Shown: positions 1-10,239 of the stretch, piece by piece
Position numbering within the stretch: position 1 is the first letter of the stretch
Layout of the letters: each line of letters starts with the position of its first letter
Origin: Capitulum mitella
Taxonomy: Eukaryota; Arthropoda; Thecostraca; Pollicipedomorpha; Pollicipedidae
Assembly: GCA_030062745.1 (NCBI GenBank)
Contig: CP099849.1
Location: 20,793,144 to 20,857,143, forward strand
Reading direction: 5' to 3'
Length of the DNA: 64,000 bases
Notes under the pieces: generated by a model
What the model saw: only the letters and a program-made list of their open reading frames with translations
Told to the model about the DNA's origin: nothing
Databases searched by the model: none
Program-made: the position numbers and the translations under genes

Positions 1-1
1 G

Positions 2-2353
2 CTGAGCGACGCGCTGGTGGGCGCGCCGCTGGCGACGACCGCCGGCGGCCGCTTCGAGGAGGGCCGCGTGCTCGTGTACCGGAACGACGGCGGCGGCCGG
101 CTGCGCGAGGCGGCGCGGCTCGAGGGTCGCGCCGCCGGCGGCCGGCTCGGCGCCACGCTGGCGAGCCTCGGCGACCTGGACGGCGACGGGTTCGAGGACG
201 TGGCCGTGGCGGCGCCGTACGAGGACGCCGGCCGCGGCGCCGTGTACGTCTACCGCGGCGGGCCGGGCGACTTCTCCGCCACGCCCGCGCAGCGGATCGC
301 CGCCGGCGACGTCAGCGACGCGCTGCGCGGCTTCGGCGCCAGCCTGTCGCGCGGCGTCGACGTCGACGGCAACGCGCGGCCGGACCTGGCGGTGGGCGCG
401 TACGGCGGCGGCGCGGCCGTCCTGCTCCGCGCCAGCCCTGTCGTCCGCTTCGTGCCGTCGCTGACGTCGAGCCCCGAGCGCCTGGACATGGACGCGCGCG
501 AGTTCCAGGTGCACGCCTGCCTGGCGCTCGCCGGCGGGGCCGTCAGCGAGGTCCGCGTGGACGTCACCCTCGCGATGGAGTCGTTCCGCGCGCAGGGCGT
601 CTTCCGGGTCGGCGGCGGCGACGCGAAGGAAGTCAACTTCACGCTGGTCGTGCCCCTTGAAGAGCCTGCGTGCCGCACTCTGGACGTCGTGCTGCTGCCG
701 GACGAGTTGATCGACTACACCAAGCCGATGCAGTTCAGCATGCGGTACGCCGTCGCCGGCTCGCAGGACAAGCAGGTGCGGACGGTGTTCGTCGACACCG
801 ACACGGAGAAGCGGCTCACCGACTACGAGTTTGGCAGCCGCCGGCGGAGGCGGCAGATCCGGTTCCCGGACGGGCCGCGGCCGGTGGACGCCTTCTGCCC
901 CAGCTGTCCGGTCGTCGACGCGAACGTGCCGAACCAGCAGCTGACGACGCTGACGGTGCCGTTCTCGGTGGGCTGCGGCTCGGACGCCACCTGCCAGACG
1001 GACCTGCGCCTCTCGCACAGCTTCACCAACCTCTCCGGTGGGGCGTACGTCATCGGCAGCACGCCGACGCTGGAGCTGGTGCTGGCGCTGGCGAACGGCG
1101 CCGAGCCGGCCTCGCTGCCGCGGCTGACGGTGGCCGTGCCGGCGCCGGCCAGCCTGCTTCGGCTGCCGCCCACCTGCCACGAGCTGGACGCCGACTCTGC
1201 CGGCACCACGCTCTCCTGCGCCGTGCTGCCGCACCCGTTCTACAACAGCTCCAGCTACCGGCTGCCGCTGGCGTTCGACATGCACGCCGTGACGGCCGAC
1301 GAGCGCGCGTTGACCTTCCGCGTGGCGGCGGAGTCGGCCGGCGTGGAGCTGGAGCCGGCCGACAACGCGGCCAACATCACGCTGCCGCTGGTGAGCCACG
1401 CAGACGTGGAGATCCGCGGCAAGGCGCGCGACCCCCTGCTCCTGCTGGGGAGCGACGACGACGAGCCGGGCGGCAGCACGGCGCCGCAGTTCGAGTTCGT
1501 CCAGCACACGTACCAGGTCTCCAAGTACCTGCCGACGCCGGTGCGCGCGGTCAACATCTCGTTCCTGGTGCCGGTGGCCGTGGTGGGCGCCGACGGCGCG
1601 CCGGTGGCCGTGACGCAGGTGTACCCGCCGGCGGCCTACTTCAACAGCCAGCCGCTCACCTGCGCCATCCGCGACGGCGAGTTCGTGCTGTCGAGCCGCG
1701 GCGCGGCGGAGGCCGGCGGCGCGGCCGACCCGCTCGACTTCTCCGACCTGCAGGCGGCGGCGTCGACGCAGACCGGCCAAACGGCCGGCACGGCTGGCCG
1801 GGAGCGCCGGTCAGCGCCGGCGCCGGTGCCAGGACTGGCCGCGGTCGCCTCCAACGGCTCGGCGCTGCTCATCGATTGCGCGCCGGGCGCGGCCACGCGC
1901 TGCGCGCTCATCACGTGCCAGACGGTGGCGCTGCTCGAGACCAGCGACCGCGTCACCGTGACGCTGGAGCTGCGCGTCGAGCTGGCGGCGCTGGCGGCGC
2001 TGGGCGCCTCCCGCGTGCTGCTGACCACCGCCGGCAGCGCGCGCATCGCCGGCGACGCGGGCGTGCCGGCCGCGCTCAACCGGCGGCCCGACCGCGCCTG
2101 GGCCACCACCGAGCTGCTGGCCGCCGCGCTGGCGCCGCAGGAGGTGCCCATCTGGATCGTGGTGGTGGCCGTGCTGGGCGCGCTCCTGCTGCTGGCGCTG
2201 ATCGCGCAGGGTCTCCACCTGGCCGGCTTCTTTAAGCGCCGGAAGCGGGACGAGCTGGTCCAGGAGCAGGAGGAGCAGCACGTGCAGGAGGTGAAGGAGA
2301 GCTTCGGCAACATGTTCATCGTGCCCGGGCCGCCCGGCGGGCCGGCCAAGTGA
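2..2353 (+). CDS. Integrin alpha subunit, C-terminal part (5' end outside window)
   Basis: Transmembrane adhesion receptor subunit that pairs with integrin beta and binds extracellular matrix. The frame is open from base 2, so the exon starts upstream of the window; the first residues already belong to an FG-GAP blade (LSDALVGAPL). Two further FG-GAP repeats carry calcium-binding loops: DLDGDGFED at about 173-199 and DVDGNARPD at about 359-385. Then come the thigh and calf beta-sandwich domains. A furin-type site RERR near 1800-1813 fits cleavage into heavy and light chains, as in the cleaved integrin alpha classes. A single hydrophobic helix (about 2149-2220) is followed by the diagnostic GFFKR at 2225-2239 and a short acidic tail ending at TGA 2351-2353. 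About 2.35 kb is read without an intron and GC at third positions is very high. I cannot assign PS1 or PS2 class. Confidence 0.93.
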   Translation: MSDALVGAPLATTAGGRFEEGRVLVYRNDGGGRLREAARLEGRAAGGRLGATLASLGDLDGDGFEDVAVAAPYEDAGRGAVYVYRGGPGDFSATPAQRIAAGDVSDALRGFGASLSRGVDVDGNARPDLAVGAYGGGAAVLLRASPVVRFVPSLTSSPERLDMDAREFQVHACLALAGGAVSEVRVDVTLAMESFRAQGVFRVGGGDAKEVNFTLVVPLEEPACRTLDVVLLPDELIDYTKPMQFSMRYAVAGSQDKQVRTVFVDTDTEKRLTDYEFGSRRRRRQIRFPDGPRPVDAFCPSCPVVDANVPNQQLTTLTVPFSVGCGSDATCQTDLRLSHSFTNLSGGAYVIGSTPTLELVLALANGAEPASLPRLTVAVPAPASLLRLPPTCHELDADSAGTTLSCAVLPHPFYNSSSYRLPLAFDMHAVTADERALTFRVAAESAGVELEPADNAANITLPLVSHADVEIRGKARDPLLLLGSDDDEPGGSTAPQFEFVQHTYQVSKYLPTPVRAVNISFLVPVAVVGADGAPVAVTQVYPPAAYFNSQPLTCAIRDGEFVLSSRGAAEAGGAADPLDFSDLQAAASTQTGQTAGTAGRERRSAPAPVPGLAAVASNGSALLIDCAPGAATRCALITCQTVALLETSDRVTVTLELRVELAALAALGASRVLLTTAGSARIAGDAGVPAALNRRPDRAWATTELLAAALAPQEVPIWIVVVAVLGALLLLALIAQGLHLAGFFKRRKRDELVQEQEEQHVQEVKESFGNMFIVPGPPGGPAK

Positions 2354-3276
2354 GCCCTGGCCGGAGGGGAGACGCTGAACCAGGCTGTGATCGGGCACTC
2401 GCTCCGACGCGGGAGCGATCGGGACCGGCGTTCCCACGATGAATGACTGCATCTAACAACGGCCGCTTTCAGCGGATAAGATTTGGAGACGAGAATCCGA
2501 AAAACAGCGAATGCAGTCGGGGATGCTGTCCAGAAATGAGCATTGTGCGTTCAGAGCCGCTCGTGATGTGAACTGTTTAGTATGAAATGTGTGCGTTAGA
2601 CTGTTGCTTGCGGAGCTTTTTACTGCCCGTACAGTGCCGCACGCTGTCAGTGTGTAGTTATCGCGTTGTTTAACCAATGACGTGTCCAGTGATTCATCTG
2701 TCGGTGTCGAAGGCGAGTTCCTACCGGACCGCGTCAGACAGGTGTAGCGTTGGTTGCCCGCGCGAGGAGGGCAGTCGTAGCCTCGTGTGATATTGCTCAA
2801 CTGTATTATCGCGCATCGAAGTCTCAAGTCCTTACGAACATCCTAGTCCATCGTGCGGTGTGAAATATATCGTAAGCTTTGCTTTGATATCTGTGAGTGT
2901 CCGTACATCTCACCTAGAGATATCACGTGAATATGGAGTCTCATGGTTTAGACATAAACAGCAATATTTCCGCAGGAACGCGACCATCTTTCAATGCAGT
3001 TAGCGTCGCAATGACATCCTTGTAGGCAGTGGTATTCACCAGAGGACTCAGTCACCACCAGAAGACTGTCATAGTTCGGCTGAAAACTGAACAGCGAGCT
3101 CAGTGATGGAAGCATACGGCTTCATATTACTGAACTCGACCGGAGGCGTTTGGTCACGAGAGCACGCCCGCCGCGTTAGCAGAGCAGAGTCCAACACCAA
3201 GCACGCCGTCCGCTGGCGAGAGGGGGCACGCTGACTAAGCTCAGAGCTCGCTCGAGGCGCGGAAAACGGTCCGACC

Positions 3277-3334
3277 GCGACTCCCCGTCAACGGAGAGCC
3301 GGAGACTGCGACTCCCCGTCAACAGGTGAGCCGG
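3277..3334. repeat. Imperfect tandem duplication, period 31
   Basis: GCGACTCCCCGTCAAC followed by a GAGCCGG tail occurs at 3277-3302 and again at 3308-3334. The second copy has one extra base. Confidence 0.8.
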
Positions 3335-4432
3335 TCGGCGTCAGACGGAGATGCATGACGGAGCGGCGGGGGACGGTGTCAAACAGGGCCCGGCCTCTTG
3401 TTTGCATCTTGGACGATGATTTATACAGCAGCTGCTGGGAATTTGCACCGGATGAGAAGTTTTTGTGTCGCTCTTCAGGGCCAGTTCTGTTCACGACGGC
3501 TTCTTCCTGGAGCGGACAAGGTCAACCGGACCTAGCCGTAGAGGTCAGCTTTCGGAGAAATGCAGAAAAGCATAGTCCGTGAATAATCACTCCAGCGTAT
3601 GCGCGTCGCAGAGTTGAGTCGGACACGTTTAAAAAAAAACAGCCCACAAAGGCGTGACCAACTTGCAAAACTGTTCTGGCCGCCGGTATGCCGTCATTGT
3701 TACGAACGCAGCAAATCACGAGCGAAATGTCCGGTGGTCACGTCGCCGTTTGTTTTGCACGCGGTCCTGCAGCCGGGCCACAGCCTGACGGGGCCGTCAA
3801 AAAGCCTGCCGTTGCACTCGGCATCCGCGCTGGCTGCAGCCCCGGACAGAGGTACCGGCACTGAGGCTGACACGTCCGTCAGCTGACTAATGTAGTCAGC
3901 TGGCGTTAATGAATGTGACTGTGACTAGCACGGTTACGTTGAAGGACAGTGAAGGGAACAGAGTGCGTTGAACCGTGGCATGTAAGACGCTGGACAAAAA
4001 TCCCTACCCGTGAACACAGCAGATATAGTTGAAAATCCCTGGACCGTAGCCCGGCTCATATTTCTGTGGAGCGTTTTAAAGCGGGCTCCATATTTCTGAA
4101 AGTGTAGAGCATTGTGAGCCTCGCTTCCAGCAGAAAAGCTCCGTGAAAGGTTCCACCGGTCCTGATCGGTCTGGGACGGCCGCAGATCTTTCCTCAGTCC
4201 GTCACCCATCGTCACACAGAAGCCAGCAGCAGGCTACTTTCACTATCACGATGACGTTCCCGTGCCCGCTCACTTTTGAACGAGCTGTAGTCCCGTTCGG
4301 TCAGACGGGGGTAATAATGACCCGCTGAACAGTCACCTGCCCGCATGGCCGAAGTTACTAACCACCAGAATCCAAAAGATTACTCGCCGCGTCTCCAGCA
4401 GTGTTCACCCTGAACCAGACCGTCTCCGAGAA

Positions 4433-4502
4433 TGCATTTATGTGCACGTGGGTTTTCTGGACCAGAGCGGTGCGTTTATGTGTACGTGGGTTTTCTGTAC
4501 CA
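4433..4502. repeat. Imperfect tandem duplication, period 38
   Basis: A 32-base unit (core CGTGGGTTTTCTG) is present at 4433-4464 and 4471-4502 with three mismatches. Confidence 0.85.
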
Positions 4503-5982
4503 AACTGTAAAGAGCGCAGACCTTATCTATATCTAACCAAGGCCTTGATTTTATCCGACGTCGGAGCGGCGGCCACACCTGCTCTCTCCCTGCCCGTGCA
4601 GGACACTCATGCCCGGACAGCGCCAAGCACCGCTGTCCACCGAGCAGTCCCTTCGCTGCCCGGCCTGAACGCCAGCCTGAGCCCTCTCCATCCCAGCGCC
4701 AACGGCTCGCCGATCGGAAAAGTGAAATCGGCGTAATCCCGGCGCCGGGCGGTTTTTACGAGCCGCCCGGCTCCGTTCGCCGGCGGCGGGAGCCGTGAGC
4801 GCCCTCCGCGGCAGGCCGGATCCTCTCACCTCGCGCCGACCCGGCCGCCCGGCCCGGGCCGTGTTTTGTGACACGACAAACAGGATGCCCTAGTCGGGAA
4901 CAGGATACGCCGTGGGCGCATCGCGAGCGGGCCGGGCGCGCCTTGACCCTGCGCCTTCACGGCGCGTCAACAGCTGATCTAAAAACAATCGGAGCCGTAA
5001 ACGTCACCGGGTTGCGCAAGGCAGGCGTGGTAGCCGACTGATTTAGTGATATGAGGGACGACATGGATGTTCTGAAGGCTCTCCATGCATTGGCCTCCGA
5101 TAATGACTAGTAAATTCCCTTAGTAAGAGGGGCCTGTTCCAGGTATGATGTGGTGTGATTTCTTTCCTGATTTTCCTGAAATCAGTCGATGTTTCCCGTC
5201 CTCTTCGACGCCGAGCAGTCCGACCGACTGGACCGTCCGACACAACTCGCACCGCTGGCCACACTTGGCCTTCGGGAGATAGCCCATAAAATAGCCTGGC
5301 TACGGGCATGAGAAACATTCACACGACCGCATTCTTGAACATATATTCTCACTGGCCCCATACGGCCTTCAGACGCGTTTAGCTGTCCACCCTCAGGGAT
5401 CTAAATGAATTTGGCTTCCATAAGGACATGTAGACGTCATTTGACTGCGTCTAAAATGTGCATTTGGGTAGCAAAACTGGTCATGAGAGATTCCAGACCC
5501 ATCTATATGCATTGCAAGTCGCTCATTTCCTTTGGTTACCTTGTCGTTGTGTCCTGTGTTGTTTTTTCTGACGTCACTTGGTACTTTGCAAATGTTCATT
5601 GGACTTTTGCATGACCTAAAATAAGGTCTTCGATAAAGATCATTGACAGGTAGGTAGTCAGGATTTCGCTCGGAGGGGAGGGGGACAAATCGGACCAGGG
5701 GATCCTCGCAACCAATAAGAGCTCGTATGGTTAAAACCATATCATGGCGTAAAACGACGGTTGATAACGACAAAAAGGACGACAGTTTGGAGCGCCCGTC
5801 GAATCGTCTTTACAGACAAGCAGAGGCCCTTTTACAAGCCGGCGGGGATTCTCTCTACTGGCCAGCAGGAGCCTTCTTACAGGCCAAAAGGAGGTCCCTC
5901 CAGCGGGTGACGGGGCCCTTTATGGGCCAGCTTGGAAGGTGGCCCTTTATGGGTCACTTCTTCCGATAAGCAGTGAACCACC

Positions 5983-6044
5983 ATTCCGATAAGCAGCAGT
6001 GGTGCAGCAGTGATAAGGTGCAGTGGTGCAGTGCTTATCGGAAT
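5983..6044. repeat. Inverted repeat with 13-bp perfect arms
   Basis: ATTCCGATAAGCA at 5983-5995 is the exact reverse complement of 6032-6044. The loop is built from repeated GTGGTGCAG/GTGCAG words. A third partial arm copy (TTCCGATAAGCAGTG) lies at about 5961. Confidence 0.85.
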
Positions 6045-6279
6045 CAGATCCGAATCAGACCGCGAGCCTCTCTTAATTCCTCACATAGCCTTCTTGTTCA
6101 TTCGGAGTATGTTTTTTAGGCTCGTAAGCTTTCTTTAAAGTGTAAACTATTCTTTCTTTTTTCATGACCTGCCTCGGACAGAGTAAGGCACCCGTAGGGC
6201 GCCTTACGCTGCCGAAAGCACTAGGACCTTCGGCCACAGTGCTTTAAGGCTCCCTGGGGCCTTCTGCCCCAGAGAGGCT

Positions 6280-6366
6280 CACTTGGCTGCCAGGGGGGGG
6301 GGGGCCGTTTGGCCTCCGGGAAGGAGGCCATGGCCCCTCGGCCCCCAACCCCCTTGGCTGCACCTC
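6280..6366 (-). mobile_element. Fragment of MITE family 2
   Basis: Read on the minus strand, the end (GCAGCCAAGGGGG followed by a GGGGGCC-rich stretch) matches the terminal region of the complete family-2 copy at 19223-19499. The G-rich tract and GGAGGCCATGGCC palindrome are also shared in character. No target-site duplication is visible, so this is a decayed end only. Confidence 0.45.
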
Positions 6367-7720
6367 CGATTATTGGTATTCGTTGATGCTCTTCAACCAG
6401 CCCTTCACATTCCCATTAACCCATCAGGGAGTGTGCAGTGACATGCTAAAATGTGTCCGTAAATCAACTGTCTAAATCCAACGGAACGTGATGCAATCGC
6501 ATGCCACGTGTGAGACTGTAGTACCCTTAGCTACAATCGGCGCCAACTGAGGCAGGAATTTCCTGATTTTGACAGAGGCCCGAGGCAGGAAAACCAAAAC
6601 CTGCCACCGCGGCACGACCTCGGCGGCAAATGCGCACTTTGCGCCAACACGTGCCCGCGTGGCCGGCCACGGAGGGCACGTGACCCTGCCGGGCCGCTTT
6701 CATGTGAGTGCGGCGCGCGTCTGCACGATTTCCCGCGTCGGCCAGCCGCCGGCCACCGGCGGGCATATAGGCAGTCAAACGCCACAGTGACGTCATAACC
6801 GGCGGGCGGCCGAGTTCGCGTCGACCCGCCCGCCGCGCCCGCCGCTGAGTCAAAACCGAGTTCACGGAAGTGGCGGGTGGTGCAGCACGGCTCGTGCATT
6901 GTGTGGCGGCGATCCGGTCTTTCCGATAACGCGCCCAGTGTGGCGTGGAATAAGTTTGGTCGACGGGGCGTAGCCGCCGACTACGGGGCGTGGTCAGCGC
7001 TTCTGGTGGGAGTGACGCATGCGTCATTCTTACCGGTAGCTCGTGCTGACGGGAGCTTATTTAAAGGAGTCGAAGCACCAAGTGGCGATGACCAAATAGG
7101 TCAAACACGAATACAAAGATGTCAGTGATCTCTGTGGCACGACTGATAGGTATTGCAGGGAATTCGCGTTCTCCAGTCATTTTGTTAATATAGGTGTCCA
7201 GCAGTATCTTACGTTGTACAATACATCTTCCAATCAAACCCTCCACCTAGGACACGTGGAATGTTCTGTAGCGCACGCCTCCAAGTGATCGATCAAAGCG
7301 TCGACGACGAGGCCATGGTTTTTGAACGATGTTTAAACTAGTCGAAACGTTCTGTGTAACAAAGCCTTGTTGAACCATGAAGCGGAAAGACTACATGAGT
7401 CCCCGTGCTGTATTTGCTCGCAAAGTGAGACCCAGCTGGCTTTACCTGGCCAAGCGTGGGCAGTTCCCAGAGTTGCGGAACTCTGCAGTTCCGCTTGATC
7501 ACTGAGGCCGAGGCCACTTGGACGTTGTCCTCAGAACGAGAGACGTTCTTGCCGGATGGAGGTTTCAAAATGCCTCTTCCTCAGATTTTGTGTACTGTTG
7601 TTAATCAAATTACACGACCGAATTTTACATATTGTTGGATTTCGCGAGATCTTTTTTTGCTGCAAAGTGCGGAAACGAGTCTGACGCTGAAGTGTTGGGC
7701 ACAGATTTCTTCGCTGCAAG
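6367..7720. other. Gene-poor stretch with a GC-richer patch
   Basis: About 6590-7060 is richer in CpG (contains CACGTGAC and GCGGCGCGCG words) but carries only short overlapping ORFs on both strands with no domain signature. It might be a promoter or enhancer patch; nothing in the sequence decides this. Confidence 0.4.
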
Positions 7721-7994
7721 TAGGGACGTAGCCAAGGGGAGGGCCATGAGGGCCATGTCCCCCCCCCCAGAGCCAAGTAGTCTACACTGGACACATGGCG
7801 ATTTCGCATGAATACGTAATAGTGGTCGTATATATGTTGCGAAATCAAACATTATATCTTCTCCTGTGCATAAAATATATAATAAACTGCCTAAAATTAC
7901 TGCATTTTCTTGTAAATTTCCCCATATGCCTGTGACCTACAACAAAAATTGGCATTTCCCCCCCCCCCTGAGGAAAATCCTGGCTACGTGCCTG
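7721..7994 (+). mobile_element. MITE family 2, complete copy (hAT-like)
   Basis: A 274-bp element. The left end TAGGGACGTAGCCAAGG and right end CCTGGCTACGTGCCTG are inverted versions of a shared terminus, CAGG-ACGTAGCCA. It is flanked by GCTGCAAG (7713-7720) and ACTGCAAG (7995-8002), a 7/8 match, which fits the 8-bp target-site duplication of hAT transposons. It has no coding capacity. The interior (ATGGCGATTTCGCATGAATA region) is shared with the copy at 36983-37250. Confidence 0.85.
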
Positions 7995-8002
7995 ACTGCA
8001 AG

Positions 8003-9094
8003 AGTGCCTATATTGAATCGGACATCACGTCAAAATGACTAAATCCATTCAAGCTGAGCTTAAGATTCACTACTCGCCTCCAGCGTTGACGTGATTGTTC
8101 GCCAGAGAAACTGGCTGCGAACTTTCGGCAGCAATCAAAAATGTCCCACAGTTAAAGCGCCAAAGGACAACGACTGGGACGGCGACGCCTGTTTGGGACG
8201 TAGCTGGTTCTTCACTGGGCCACCTTGGCGTGAACGGAATCCGCTAGCCCAGACTGGTCCGGCGCGACGGCTGTGGAGGAAACGGTCAGAGAGAGCAGCG
8301 CACCTGTTCATAGTGACTTGACAGCTTGAGGGACGGTGTAAGTGCAGGAACCAGTGCTTTGCTTCATTGTTTGAGAAACTATCCACCGTTGAGCAAAAAG
8401 CGCACCAAAATAAGGAAATGAGTGCAGCTATCCGCTGCTCTACGGAAGCAGAGAAGTATGCCACAAAAACTCTGTTGTTTGACTGAGCGGACTGGAAAGA
8501 CTGCTAGCAAAGATGAGCTCGTCCATTGCACAATAGTGGCAGTACTGGCCCGTGCCATCTAGAACCAGGAAATCCCTGTGGATGATGCTGCGGGAGTAAG
8601 GTACCGCCTGGACACACGAATAGTTGGTCTTGCGCCACCGACCTTGCACAGTGCGATGAAAGTCAGCAGTGAGATGAGTGTATTCGATGGCAAGGGCACA
8701 TCCCACCGTGTTTGGCCCGCCCCTGTTGGTGATTTATTACTGAGCCCCGCTTCACTATAGCGAAAACTCGAGACGGCGAAAGCTGAATTCCGGTCCGAAT
8801 CTTACGCAACCCTCGTTAGTATTCCAGAGGGGAAGATACGCCTATACTGGGCCACGACTGTCCGTTCAAATACACTGGAGTGCATGCACGTCGCTGTGCA
8901 TGCAGAGCTGCTCATAGTGAGTGGAGTGTCGAGACTGCACATCAGCATGATGAAATCACTACTATGTTGTGCAGAATTAAGCTGCTTCAACGCCCCCGAC
9001 TGCCCTAGTTCTCCGATATGTCCAGGCAACATACGGAGTCGATCTGAGTCAAATGGTGCATAGAAATCTAAACTTTGCCGCAGGCAAAAAATTG
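8003..9094. other. No recognisable feature
   Basis: Short ORFs on both strands only. None has a domain, splice context or codon bias like that of the real genes in the window. Confidence 0.5.
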
Positions 9095-9097
9095 CCT

Positions 9098-9360
9098 TCG
9101 TCACGGCCTGGTGATCGAGGAGGTCGCGCGACGGGCAAGAGGGTCCGGCGCGCGACAGACACTGGGTTCGAGTCCTAGAACGGGCACGGATATTGGGCCT
9201 GAGATCAAAAGGACCAGGCGGTCACGGGCGGCCGTGTCGTGGAGTTGCTCGATGATTAAGATCCTCCAGCCAAAATTACTCCATACCTGGGAACAACTGA
9301 GTGGTGGTGTCAGGGTCCAGCGGCGAGCTCATCTTGGACGCTAATATGATGATACATATA
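9098..9360 (+). mobile_element. Candidate tRNA-derived SINE
   Basis: GGTTCGAGTCC at about 9170-9180 fits the RNA polymerase III B box, and GGCCTGGTGATCGAGG at about 9103-9118 resembles a degenerate A box about 60 bases upstream. The unrelated body ends in an ATATGATGATACATATATACAT tail, as many SINEs end in simple repeats. No second copy and no target-site duplication were found in the window, so this rests on the pol III boxes and tail alone. Confidence 0.45.
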
Positions 9361-9618
9361 TACATACATACAGGTTACGCACATAAACGCTGATCCCGAC
9401 GCCTCCCCCCCCCCGCCGCTCTACTTCAACACATTCGGGCTAAATTTGTAAAAAAAGGAATGAACTTTTAGATCTCTACATAGTTAAATGGTGGCACTAC
9501 AGTGCAGGGCCTGTTTTAAGGAAAAATGACTGCGGGGGCAATTCTGCGAACGAGACGCATTGGCTGAGACCACCCCCCGGGCATTTGTGTTCTCCTTATT
9601 GAATTTTGTCCACTTCAG

Positions 9619-9687
9619 ATATATATATATATATACATATATATTCCTAAGGAAAGGGCATATATATATATATGCATTCCTAAGCAA

Positions 9688-9743
<56 letters not shown>
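9619..9743. repeat. AT microsatellite with interspersed duplicate spacer
   Basis: Long (AT)n runs interrupted twice by a similar spacer (TATTCCTAAGGAAAGGGC and CATTCCTAAGCAAGGC). The apparent Tyr/Ile-repeat ORFs over it are artefacts of the repeat. Confidence 0.95.
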
Positions 9744-9746
<3 letters not shown>

Positions 9747-10239
9747 GCGAATTACGATAAACAGTTCCACAGCGCTTTGTCATTAACTGATATGTCTTTT
9801 GGAGGAAATCATGTGTGCAAAATATGGCCTTGGTCCAGCACTCTTAAGCACTTTCACACGAAGACTGTATGTCACTTGTGCTGGATTTTATTTTATTTCG
9901 ATGAAATTCGCGCCGGTTTTTGTGCATTCCGAGCCCATTAAATTCAAAGAACACCATTTCATTTATCCCCAGCAAGAACTCATTCTCCTTGGACTTGTGA
10001 TCCCTGGGAAATTCGCTCAGGGAGAGATATGTCTGAAATGCCCCCAAACGTGTTTTGTGCTTCAGTTTTTTTAAACCAAGCACACGATATGCATAAAATG
10101 CACATCATAGTACTCCTTTTGACACACTGGATCGAAAGACATTTCGCATTCTGTCTCAGGTCATAGGTCACTGGCCCTGTCGGCAGCAGTGTGGCTTATA
10201 TGGGAATGATACTTCAGTCCTCTTAGTGGTCTTGGGGTT
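9744..10239. other. No recognisable feature
   Basis: AT-rich sequence between the microsatellite and the decayed transposase-like gene. Its short ORFs show no family signature. Confidence 0.5.

Larger units (their letters stand above)
2354..5982. other. Gene-poor flank of the integrin gene
   Basis: No convincing coding region. The first few hundred bases are presumably integrin 3' untranslated sequence, with a small hairpin (TCGCTCC/GGAGCGA) at about 2399-2418; I see no AATAAA close to the stop. Two short tandem duplications are listed separately. ORFs here are short, of mixed frame and without recognisable domains. Confidence 0.6.

Noticed and set aside
670..2235. 521-residue ORF on + overlapping the integrin gene
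   Set aside because: Out-of-frame reading of GC-rich integrin sequence; Arg/Ala/Gly-rich with no domain, while the integrin frame carries clear motifs.
1636..2452. Long antisense ORFs under the integrin gene
   Set aside because: Shadows created by strong GC bias at third positions; no family signature.
9484..9783. Tyr/Ile-repeat ORFs
   Set aside because: Translation of an AT microsatellite.
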